DNA from: Nemertoderma westbladi
Lineage: Eukaryota > Xenacoelomorpha > Nemertodermatida > Nemertodermatidae
Assembly (NCBI GenBank): GCA_032718475.1
Contig: JAUCBJ010000466.1
Location: 1-32,950, forward strand
Direction: 5' to 3'
Length of the DNA stretch: 32,950 nt
Positions 9,272-18,963 of the stretch are shown in pieces. The translations under genes were made by a program, and so were the position numbers. The number at the start of each line of letters is the position of its first letter. The stretch's first letter is position 1. The notes under the pieces were generated by a model, which saw nothing but the letters and a program-made list of their open reading frames with translations, was not told the DNA's origin and did not search any database.

Positions 9272-10004
9272 GTATTTGATTATCTATTGTATTTGACTGA
9301 GATACGATACCGGGAGGGTGTGACAACACAATATAACAAGCAAATGACTGACTAATTAATTCTGTAAGGAGTCAAGTTCGGTATTTGTGTTTCTCTTTTT
9401 TTATGTACAATTATATAAATATTTATATCGTAATTAATTTATGACAACTCTCAATAGTGATACAATTAACAATAAGAGCCTTTCTTATATTAATGGTCTG
9501 GTATATCGCCATATATTAATTATTTAGTAAGTCAGAGATAGAACAACACACTTCTATTACAATTTTCCAGATTACCATTGATACTTAATTGCATAGACCC
9601 ACCCACCTTATAATGTTTAACTACAGAACAAATTACAAGTGCAAATAGAATTATTATTAACAAGGCATTATACATAAGAACATGTACATAAAAACATTGC
9701 ACATAAGAGCATGTAATAAATACCGCTGGCAGCGACCCTACCAGGGGTATAACGCGTCTGCATGAGAAGTAATCTCCGCAGAGCTCCAAAATCATATCAC
9801 ATGAGCAAATCAATAGGTATCAAATATTATATACTGAGGGAAGATTACTGCAATTATCATGAGCCAATAGGAGATCACTTACTGCATTGATGTTCCCTGC
9901 AGCAATGAGTTCGAATACAGGTATGATGGCACTAGATGGCGTAAGAACCTTTTACTGAAGAATAATCTGTAAATTATTGAAATAACACCGTAACTGGTAA
10001 AAAT
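9272..10004. repeat. X repeat, copy A (partial, most diverged)
   Basis: This is homologous to 10903-11712 (copy B) and to the matching part of copy C. Against B it lacks blocks of about 23 and 68 bp, carries a 14-bp extra duplication (ACATAAGAACATGT), and has scattered substitutions. Its left end joins unrelated DNA exactly where B and C join the BEL-1 LTR, so A keeps the pre-insertion arrangement. Its right end joins BEL-1 gag sequence at 10004/10005 with a single shared T. Confidence 0.9.
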
Positions 10005-10318
10005 TCCGGTGGGCCGTCCGTCGCCCTCGGCCTGTGGCTGGCCGGCGACATCGGCACGTCGTCCGCCGCTGTGTGTCGACTCGTCTCTCTCCTCTCCCGA
10101 CTCGTCCTCTCGTTGTAGACGGCCCCCCTCCTCTTGGATTGCCAGATCGCCTGTGGCCGACGAACCCGGCGTCGTGGGTCGGTACCGTCGCGTCGCGGCC
10201 TCGCGGATCGTTAGGTCTTTATCATCGTCCGGGGTCCGCGGCGGTGTCGTTTCTCTTTCACTCATCTTTGTCTGGCTGACTTGTCAGTTTCTAGCAGGAA
10301 ACAATCGGATCTTATTAC
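10005..10318 (-). pseudogene. BEL-1 gag 5' end and leader, truncated copy
   Basis: This is near-identical to 21364-21677. It contains the 53-nt leader and the gag start (ATG at 10263-10265) with the first ~87 residues (MSERETTPPRTPDDDKDL...). It is then cut at 10004/10005 and runs into X(A), giving a 128-residue chimeric frame with no meaning. Everything else of this second BEL-1 copy is missing. Confidence 0.9.
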
Positions 10319-10902
10319 TGTGACGGGATCCACCGAGGATCCCGGTTTATATGGTTATCTGACTTACGCGTTCCCCGCTGTATGTGTATGAAAAGAGTTC
10401 TAGATTGTTGAGAGTTATTCCGACTTTGTTGTAAGATGATATATATAAAATGTAGAATTAACAAGTGAAGTATAAGCACGATTGTAGAATATAATTGTAC
10501 CGGTAAAGCTGAATTATGGATGACGGCAGTGAACGGTAATAAGAGTTCCCGTTCTACCCTAACTAAAACTGACTGACTAAGTGAATGAAATTGGCACAAG
10601 AACTGGTAATATATATTGCACTGGTTGGCCGCATTACATTACTCAGCGGATGCCTTCCCCCCATTGGCTAATAACTCACTTCTCACCCTCCCATCTCCCT
10701 GGGAGTGCTTCCCCCCCGCTGCTGTCTCTCTCTCCCTCCCAGAGGTGTAACCTCTGACCTCCTTTGTGTGTGTGTCCTTTGTGGTTTGTCGCCCCATTTT
10801 ATTGGGGTGACACGAGGTTGATTGGTGATCAACCTCGTGCTTCCAATATTGCTTAAAACCAACTTTGTGTGGGCCTGGTTAGCGGAATTGAATACGCTAA
10901 CA
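10319..10902 (-). repeat. BEL-1 LTR, second copy
   Basis: This 584-bp sequence is nearly identical to 21678-22261 (for example, one T/C difference near 10379). On the minus strand it begins TGTTAGCG and ends ..CCGTCACA, the TG...CA form of an LTR. It is followed by X(B) on the higher-coordinate side and by leader plus gag on the lower, so it is in 5'-LTR position relative to the truncated gag. Confidence 0.8.
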
Positions 10903-12325
10903 GTATTTGATTATCTATTGTATTTGACTGAGATACGATACCGGGAGGGTGTGACACCACAATATAACAGGCAAATGACTGACTAATTAATTCTGTAAGG
11001 AGTCAAGTTCGGTATTTGTGTTTCTCTTTAGGAGAAACGTATAGTGACTTTCTTTTATGTACAATTATATAAATATTTATATCGTAATTAATTTATGACA
11101 ACTCTCAATCGTGATACAATTAACAATAAGAGCCTTTCTTATATTAATGGTCTGGTATATCGCCATATATTAATTATTTAGTAAGTCAGAGATAGAACAA
11201 CACACTTCTATTACAATTGTCCAGATTACCACTGATACTTAATTGCATAGACCCACCCACCTTATAATTGGCGCGTGTAAAATCTCCTTGATTACGTAAT
11301 ATCGGCGGTATAATCAACAATAAGAGAGCAAATTATGTTTAACAACAGAACAAATTACAAGTGCAAATAGAATTATTATTAACAAGGCATTATACATAAA
11401 AACATTGCACATAAGAACATGTAATAAATACTGCTGGCAGCGACCCAACCAGGGGTATAACGCGTCTGCATGAGAAGTAATCTCCGCAGAGCTCCAAAAT
11501 CATATCACATGAGCAAATCAATAGGTATCAAATATTATATACTGAGGGAAGATTACTGCAATTATCATGAGCCAATAGGAGATCACTTACTGCATTGATG
11601 TTCCCTGCAGCAATGAGTTCGAATACAGGTATGATGGCACTAGATGGCGTAAGAACCTTTTACTGAAGAATAATCTGTAAATTATTGAAATAACACCGTA
11701 ACTGGTAAAAATACAATTTCTTGGGTAAATTGGTAAAATAAGTAATTTTAAAGGCAGGATTTATACCTGCAGCAACACCGCTTCCATTCATTTAGCTACC
11801 AGGCATGCAACGGTTCAAGTTCGTACATCAAAATTAATCTAATAAGTAAATAACTCAGTTATCAACACCAAACTAGAATTATACAGAGCGTACGTAGTTA
11901 ATCATATATAAAAAACATATCAACTCGTGAACAAATAATTAAGAGTTAATAAATGCTCATGACTCCTTAAGCAGTTAAGTTGTAGTGCCAGAAAGCATTC
12001 AAAGCATATAAAATGTTTCAGTTTATAATAAAAATAAGCTATATGGATTCTTGGGGACACCTTTACTTATTTTACATATAATATAAAATAAAGATATGAG
12101 TCATATAAAGTAAAATAAAGGTAATATAAAGAAATGTTGAAAATCAATGTCTATTTATGACTTTTCTTCTTTTTTGAAGATCTTTTGCGCCGCTTTGTCG
12201 GAGGTGAATGATTATTAGTCGACGAAGGTGGGGAGCCTCGTACTTGCAGCCCTTCAGCGGCGGAAGGATGAATCTCTAATGAATCCGGATGGGGCACAAC
12301 AGCACGTAGTGTGGGTCCTCCGGTA
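10903..12325. repeat. X repeat, copy B
   Basis: This copy is 1,423 bp, exactly the length of copy C once the SINE and one TSD copy are removed, with very few differences. It holds the SINE empty site ATTTATA at 11759-11765. Its high end includes the last ~58 codons of the CCHC protein and stops at 12325, where BEL-1 3' sequence begins. It is mostly AT-rich non-coding DNA. Confidence 0.92.
12151..12325 (-). pseudogene. C-terminal fragment of the CCHC zinc-knuckle protein, second copy
   Basis: Read on the minus strand it encodes the same lysine- and arginine-rich C-terminus as 23779-23953 (ending KRRKRSS..KKKSHK, TAG at 12151-12153), with a few substitutions. The rest of the gene is absent: the duplication breakpoint at 12325 lies inside the coding sequence. 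Confidence 0.85.
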
Positions 12326-12424
12326 CAATTTTGTCCGTTACTTTAATTATGTTCCAGAATTTTCTTTCTACTGTTACCATCATTTATCTAATTTTCTAAT
12401 TCTTATCTTATCTCTTATTCTTAT

Positions 12425-12580
12425 CTCGCTTTCCATAGTGATTAAGACGATATCGTGGGATCGCATAGGGGCCGACACCGAGAACGCTCGCTTTCCGTAG
12501 TGATTAAGACGATATCGTGGGATCGCGTAGGGGCCGACACCGAGAACGCTCGCTTTCCGTAGTGATTAAGCCGATATCGT
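12425..12580. repeat. 62-bp tandem repeat, about 2.5 units
   Basis: CTCGCTTTCC begins units at 12425, 12487 and 12549, a constant 62-bp period. Each unit holds GTGATTAAG, CGATATCGT and GGGGCCGACACCGAGAACG; the third is cut short after CGATATCGT. The units differ at single bases (for example GCATAGG and GCGTAGG). Confidence 0.9.
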
Positions 12581-12789
12581 AATTTAATCGTACTGTGCTA
12601 CTATCGTACTACTGTGCTACTACTTACTTATCTACTCTACTTCATAATCCACATTCTGGCCTACTCTGTGGGCCTGTGCAGTACAACAGTATGCTTCGCG
12701 TGGCCTACATGATTTATCCAGCTGTACTCATATGCCCCCCTCTCGCTGCTCACTACTAACTATTATCTACATTATATATATACCCTTCT

Positions 12790-13100
12790 ACCACTAACTC
12801 TTACTAACCGGTACTATGTACCCTCTTACTAACTTTTAACTAACTTCTACTAACCGGTACTACGTACCCTCTAACCTCTAACTCCACTAACTCTTACTAA
12901 CCGGTACTATGTACCCTCTTACTAACCTCTAACTCCACTAACTAACTAACCAGTACTATGTACCCTCTTACTAACTCTTACTCTCTCAAACTAACTAACA
13001 GTACTACGAACCCTCTTACTAACTCTAACTCTCTCTAACTAACTAACTAACTACTAACTCCTAATGGTACTACGTACATTCTAACTACTTAACTAACTAA
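12790..13100. repeat. ~47-bp degenerate minisatellite with a GGTAC...GTACC core
   Basis: Six units share TAACCGGTACTAYGTACCCTCT and then pyrimidine-rich CTAACT filler; the GGTAC cores are at about 12809, 12855, 12903, 12952, 13000 and 13066. The core is itself an inverted repeat (GGTAC-TAY-GTACC). On the element's own strand the block is purine-rich between the cores. Confidence 0.85.
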
Positions 13101-13229
13101 CTTCCATCTGCCTACTTACTCTCTCTTTATTTATTTATTATTTTTTATATATTTTATGTGTGGGAAGGGCGTCTCGCCCTCAATCCCACCCCCCTCAGTC
13201 CAAAACTTGGATGACTAAACGCTACTCGT

Positions 13230-15299
13230 CTAAGGTGCTCCCTCTAGTAGGCAGCACTTGCCTACAGCCCTTCTGTAGGTCTTTCTATCTTTCGCTCCTA
13301 TCTTACCACCTATCCGCACTTCTACCGATCGGACTCTTCCGTCCTCGTCGGAGTAAGTGCCCACAACTCTCGCCAACCGCCATTGGTTGTTGATGATGGT
13401 ATCGTCCGTGACGATCACCAGGTCACCCTACTTTAGCTCTCTGTTCGTGTTCCTCCACTTGCTTCTCCTATGGAGCGTGGGTAGATATTCCTCGACCCAC
13501 CTCCTCCAGTACTCTGCGCTTATCGCCTTGGCGACTTTCCAACTCTGTCGGGAGTGTATATCGTCTGGGTCTACACCCCGCATGTCGATGGTCGCCGGCC
13601 TCTCCATTAGAAAGTGACTGGGCGTCAGCACATCTAATGACTCTGGGTCATCATTTTCTGGATATAGCGGTCTGCTATTAATGATACCCTCTCACTTCGC
13701 TAGTACCGTCCTTAGTACATCCTCGGTAACCATGTGGGTGTTCATCAACTTCGTCATCAGACGCTTGGAACTACCCACGAGTCTCTCGACGCATCCTAGA
13801 GTATGCGGAGCATACGGCGTCCTCCTCTCCCACTTCACCTGTCGTCTTCTCATGGCTGCCCTGACTTCCTCCCCTTCCAGGATATCCAAGGCATCCGCCA
13901 TTTCGTTCTCCGCCCCCACAAAGTTGGTTCCGTTGTCAGAATATATTACTGCAATCGTCCCACCTTTGCGGTCTCTGAACCTTTCGAGAGCATTAATGAA
14001 TGCTGATGCGGTTGCATCTTGGGCGAGTTCTATCCCTACCGCCCGTGTGTTGTTACATACGAAGACGATGCCATAGCGCTTCTCCGTGTGCCGCAACACC
14101 TTAATCTTTATCGGCCCGAACATATCCACACCACAATGTGTAAATGGCGGGTCGTGTTGTCTCACTCTACTGGCCGGTAGTGGCGCCATCTCCTGTATAG
14201 CTCGCTCTTTCTTAGCTCGTCGGCAGGTCTGGCACTGCCCCACCACAGCCTTTACCTTCTTTCTCAACTGTTTGACCCAAAAGGTCCTTCGTATCTCCGT
14301 GAGGGTCCGGTTGGTGCCCCCGTGCAATATCGACTTATGGGAGTCCCAGATAATCTGGTGGACTATCGGCGATCCATTAGGGATGATGATGGGCTTTGGT
14401 GGGATGACAATACTGTTGTTGTTCAACACCCTAGAGTTCATTACTAGGATCCCGTCATCACTGAGTTGTGGTGACAGCGCGATCAGCTCAAGGTCCCATC
14501 GGAGATGCTGTTGTTTACCGACGCATTCCACCTTGTCGCCGTAGTCCTTCCTCTGTTCGTAGCGGATGACTGCCTTGGCCGCTCCCTCCAGATCGATGGT
14601 TGTTCTAATTTTTATGTCTTTTCCGACTCCCTTGAGGAAATCCCCGAAGGCTCTCCAGTATGCCACTAACTTCTTGGTCTTGTACCAACTAGAGCTGTAG
14701 CTAAGGAGTTTGTCCGTTGGGTTATCGCACTGTTCTTCCGGTTTTGGTTGCACGTCCCTTATCTCCCTCACCATCTGGCTGTATATCTCTTCACCTTCTG
14801 AATCCCCTCCCTCTTCCTCTAACGCTACTTGCTCTACGCCCGGGTCCACCTTTCTCATTGGCGGCCAGGCTGTCTTATCGTTCAGGAATTGCGGCCCATG
14901 CTGCCACAATACTTCCTTCTTCAAGAAAGTGTGGCGTGTCATGCCCCTTGATAACAAGTCCGCTGGGTTCTCATCTGTTGGGCAGTAGTGCCACCTTTCT
15001 AATTCTGTCGTCGCTCTTATCTCGTCCACCCTATTTGCGACAAATATAGGGTATCTCGTCCTCTCGTTGTGTAGCCAACCGAGCACTACCATGGAATCCG
15101 TCCAGTAGTGTGTTTCCACTATGTTGGGAATAGCGTCCACTAAGTAGGCTGTGGCCCTAACTCCTAACCTTGCAGCTGTCAACTCGAGTTTTGGAACTGA
15201 TGCTGAATCTGGTGGCATCGACTTCGCTTTGCTGAATGCGAGTATGGGCTTATGAACCCCTTCTCGTTGTACTAAGTAGAGTGCCGCTCCGTATGCCTC
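13230..15299 (-). pseudogene. BEL-1 pol: RNase H, integrase and C-terminal domain
   Basis: Read on the minus strand, RNase H residues are visible: FSDAS just upstream, PKLELTAA (Glu), YWTDSMVVL (Asp) and NPADLLSRG (Asp). The integrase follows, with an HHCC zinc site (HKSILHGG ... CQTC) and a DDE triad at GVDMFG, YSDNGTNF and GCVERLVGS (residues 365, 428 and 478 of the 508-residue open segment 15218-13692). The C-terminus LTPSHFLMERP ... WRLARVV ... EDGRVRSVEV is a DUF5641-type domain. Stops interrupt it at 15300-15302 (TAA), 13692-13694 (TGA) and 13428-13430 (TAG), all in the same frame. The integrase inserts element cDNA into chromosomes. Confidence 0.9.
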
Positions 15300-16088
15300 T
15301 TATGACGCATCGGAGAACATGTGCAGATCCAGATTCGTCATGTCCCCATCCGGGAAATACACACGTGGCATGCTGTATGTTCCCATCTGCTCTAAACTCT
15401 CTGTCCACTTGCTCCATTGCTTGCTAATCTCTTCCGGGACCTCTGTGTCCCATTCGTCCTTTAATTTGTATACTCTCTTGAGTATCTGTTTCCCCGTGAC
15501 TAATAATGGGGATGCTAGGCCTAGGGGATCGTATATCCTCGCTATATACGACACTTAGCCCCTCTTTGTGTGGATACCTGCGCCCTCCTGACTCAACTGG
15601 TATTTTAACTCGTCTGTCTCTCGGTTCCACACGATCCGTAGTGCCTTCTGCTGGGACTCCACTCTCTTGTTCGCCATGTCCTGTCCCTTGGTTGTCGTGG
15701 GATTATCCATGGTCGACTCTGGCCTCCTGTCCTCTATGGCTTTCATGAACTCTTGCGAGCTGGATTGGAATTTGGTTAGGTTGAACCCGGATCCTTTTAG
15801 GATGTCGCGAACCTTGCGCCCCGTGTCCAGTAGTTCCTTAACCGTATTTCCAGACTCCATCCCGTCGTCTACATAGAAACCGCCTCGAATCATATCGACG
15901 GCTTTGGCGCTGTATTTCTCTTCCTTCCCTTCTACCGTGTCTCTTACGGTCACAGTCGTTGTAAACGAAGACGACTTGGCTCCCATATTCTGTACTATCA
16001 TCTTATACATCGGTATGGTCGACGGTTCCTCGTCGCCGTCGTACCATAGGAAGCGCTGACTGTCGCTATCCTCTTCCGTTACACGGAC
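15300..16088 (-). pseudogene. BEL-1 pol: reverse transcriptase palm and thumb
   Basis: The catalytic motif reads GGFYVDDGMES, followed by GFNLTKFQSSSQEF and then YIARIYDPLGLASPLL, the conserved segment leading to RNase H that Pfam calls Peptidase_A17. Stops at 16089-16091 (TAA, just after DIEGMFN) and 15555-15557 (TAA) split the frame, but no base is lost: all pieces remain in one frame, so substitutions explain them. Confidence 0.9.
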
Positions 16089-17660
16089 TTAGTTGAACAT
16101 GCCTTCGATGTCGCAGGTGAAAGCGTGTTTACCATTCCTGAATCTGAGTAGGACCTCGATCCCTGAGTTGTAGATGTTGGGACCCTCCAGCAGATAATCG
16201 TTTAGGCATTTGCCGTTGGTCTTGGCCGATGCGTTAACTACCATCCGCAGTTTACCTTTCTTCGTGTCTAGAGCCACGTGGAGTGGCAGGTAATAGGTCC
16301 TGTCCGTGTTTGGTTCGTCGACCGGTAACTCCACGGCCCATCCTTTCTCAACATACTTTCTGATTGTCTTGTGAATGTACTCATTCTTCTCGGGGCTCCG
16401 TTTTAGCGTCTGCTTCAACTTACGAAGCCTCGTGAGTACCATCCCTTTATTGTCGGGTAACGGTAGCTTCGGTAGCTTCCATACCATCCCTATGGTATAC
16501 CGCCCCTCATCGCATGTCATCGATTCCTTTACACTTTGTAAAGCCTGCTTGTCTTCTACCGAGGTTCCGACCCCGGTCTCTTTTAATCCCTCAAAATCCT
16601 GTCTGAGCAGTCTCCTGAGCTGCTCCTCTGCTCCCTCATCTCCCATTTCTCGCATAGTTCCCGCGAACATGCATCCTGATGTCTCCGACATCCTAAATGG
16701 TATCTTACTCCTGATTGGGCCGCTTAGTGTCCACCCGAATGGTGTTAATATCGCCACTGGGTCACACTGCCTGTCTTCGCCGAAGACCGTTTGCATTCTC
16801 TCGTGGGCCGTCGGGCGATCCATTCCTACTATAATGGATACCTTCCTAACGTCCACTTCTGGGATTGAGAAGTCGATACTGTCCAGGAATTTGTATTGTT
16901 TGACCTCGATGTTGGTTGGCCGCCTGGCGTTAATATTTATCGACTCTATCACCTGGATGGGGTCGATGGTCGCCCCATAGTCGCATCCCGGTGCTATCGC
17001 TGCTATCGCGCACCGTCCGGTCCTCATCTCCAGAACCTCATCTTTGGTGGAGATGGTTGTTACCACCATTCTACTTGGCCTCGTTCTCAATCCTATCTCT
17101 TCGGCCACCCAATCCTCAACTAAGGTGAAGGCTGCACCACTGTCGACCACCATCAGTGTGGTTACTGATCGATTGCCTTCCCCGATTATCCTTACTGGTA
17201 CTACCCCTAATAGTACCGTTCCTCTCTTCCTCGCCACTACGGTGCTTGCTGCCATCGTCTGACCTTTACTTTGACCGAACTTAATTGGCGTTTCCTTGCA
17301 TTGGCTGGCTCTATGTCCACTCATCACACATCGCGAGCAGATTTCATTCCTTCTCGCGTATTCTACCTGATCTTCCCTGGGTAGCGCTTGCCAGTACCTG
17401 CAGTTCATGGTCTGATGAAGTGCATTTGTATGTAGTTGGCATTTGCTCTTTGGGTTGTAGCCATCCTTATAAAGTGCGTTGCATATCGCACTCGTATTTG
17501 TACCAAAGTCCCTACTATTCTTATTGTTTGGGTTCGGCCTACTGGGCGTGCTGGGGTTATGTTTATTTGTGTTGTTATTTTTCCCCTGTCCGCTCCATGA
17601 TGTGGTCTTACCCCCGGCTACTTGTGGACTGATAGTCCCCTGCGTTGCTGCGTACGGCAG
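16089..17660 (-). pseudogene. BEL-1 pol: zinc knuckle, aspartyl protease and RT fingers
   Basis: From the ATG at 17408 a 439-residue segment begins with a CCHC knuckle (C24-x2-C27-x4-H32-x4-C37). It continues with a retropepsin of the DUF1758 type (VVDSGAAFTLV, catalytic D89-S90-G91) and RT fingers (YYLPLHVALD, LRMVVNASAK, CDIEGMFN). Upstream in the same frame, to a TGA at 17661-17663, lies a further Cys/His-rich piece (about CNALYKDGYNPKSKCQLH). The protease would cut the gag-pol polyprotein. Confidence 0.9.
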
Positions 17661-17786
17661 TCACTGTCTGAGCTTTGGCAATGCGTTCGACGCGTTGTGC
17701 TCTGGTTTCGGCCTGTGGTAATCGGTCTTTGGTCCCTTTCCCAGGCTATCCTCGCTATAGACTGGGTCCGTTATGAGTTCAGCTTC

Positions 17787-18780
17787 CTAATTTAAGAAGC
17801 TCGACATCTCTTCTAAACCCGGTTCCACACCCTTCCTATCTCGAGTGGTGAAAGCGATTTTTCTCCACTTATTGCGCAGCCAAATCGGTAGTGCCTGCGC
17901 TATAGTAGTGATGTTGTTAGACGCGTTGAGTTCGTATGGCGCGTCCAGCGTCTTTAGTATGATTAGTGCCTTCTCGACTTTGTTAGCGAATGTCTTTATG
18001 CTAACGGGGTTATCCTGTAGGCCACCCAATGTTATGCCTCTCAGGGTTTGCCGGATGATCTTAGCCGGGTGCCCGTATTCCCTGTCTAACGCCCGCCATG
18101 CTGTCGCGAAGCCACCCTCGATGCCCTGGTATTGCGTCATGATGTCGTATGCTGGGCCTCCTGTATTCACTTGTAGATACTTTAGGCACTCCGCCTGCGT
18201 CAAATTTTTTGTTAATATTTCATTACTATACATACGCCGAAACTGTAGGTATTCTTCCGGCCTACTTCCATCGAATTTGAATGGTTCCACGGGTGGTAAC
18301 TCGATCCTGGTCTTTAATGCATCGATTAACGTGGCCATCCCCATCGCTTGCGCTTCCAATGGGTTCGATGGATGCTGTATAGGTTCTCCCGTTGGGTGCG
18401 GTCCGTTCGTCCTGTCTGTCGCTTTCCTCTGACTTGGATATATCATAGGGGGTAGCGGCCTCCTCCAAATTTCTGTGTCGCATGATCTATTCTCGTCTAA
18501 GGAGTTCGATGTTCTTACTCCTACTGGGGTATATTGTTGATATTGTGATGGGGGAATGTCACCCTGTCCCCCCCCCCCCCCACCAGTATATTTGGTACTG
18601 GGGTTGATGTTAATATATTGGGGCCCATGCACCTATCCGCAATAATTCTGCCCTCCCCTGGGTATATGTTATGTCCTTGCATGCTGTAGTCATACTGCTG
18701 TGCTGGTACAGGTATAGGCTTATCTACTTCCGGCCTACCTGCCGGTATATACTCCACGACTTCCGGGTTTAATCCCGTCG
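17787..18780 (-). pseudogene. BEL-1 gag: DUF1759 (capsid-type) domain with broken upstream linker
   Basis: The 281-residue segment 18632-17787 contains LPPVEPFKFDGSRPEEYLQF, AECLKYLQ and QTLRGITLGGL, the DUF1759 domain that assembles BEL/Pao particles. It ends at a TAG (17787-17789), after which the same frame continues to the TGA at 17661-17663 and into the zinc knuckles. Upstream, the protein continues in another frame (EYIPAGRPEVDKPIP at about 18757), with the shift at or near the C run at 18569-18582. One or two frameshifts and a stop therefore separate this from the N-terminal gag segment. Confidence 0.8.
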
Positions 18781-18963
18781 TTCGCCTACCCTATCGCCTA
18801 CATTTTCTCTCCCAGCATGGCCTATGGTATGTGCAGTAAGGCCTACAGTATGTCCTGCAGTCTGTGTGTGTCGCTCGGGATCAAAGTTTATCCTTCTCGA
18901 ATAATCCTCCCCACGGCTACCGTATTCTCGATCGGTAGGTATACCCCGTCGGGAAGTTTCTCT

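Larger units (their letters stand above)
12326..13229 (-). other. BEL-1 3' untranslated region (3' LTR not found)
   Basis: This lies downstream of the pol stop at 13230-13232 on the minus strand. It has no coding content but two tandem-repeat blocks (separate entries). No sequence here resembles the 584-bp LTR, so the 3' LTR expected before X(B) is missing, presumably lost at the 12325/12326 breakpoint. Confidence 0.65.

Noticed and set aside
9532-9813. 93-residue minus-strand frame with a hydrophobic stretch in X(A)
   Set aside because: It exists only because of deletions in copy A; the longer copies B and C do not keep it open.
9879-10265. 128-residue frame as a distinct gag variant
   Set aside because: It is a chance fusion of the first ~87 gag codons with X(A) non-coding DNA across a rearrangement junction.
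9272-12325. Whole X repeat as the BEL-1 LTR
   Set aside because: X contains the in-frame end of the CCHC gene, and copy C continues into the rest of that gene. The true LTR edge (TG) lies between X and the 584-bp LTR, as copy A's empty site shows.
13681-17721. Several long plus-strand frames (for example 14086-14544 and 16375-16980)
   Set aside because: They are antisense to BEL-1 pol, have no domain, and follow the codon pattern of the opposite strand.
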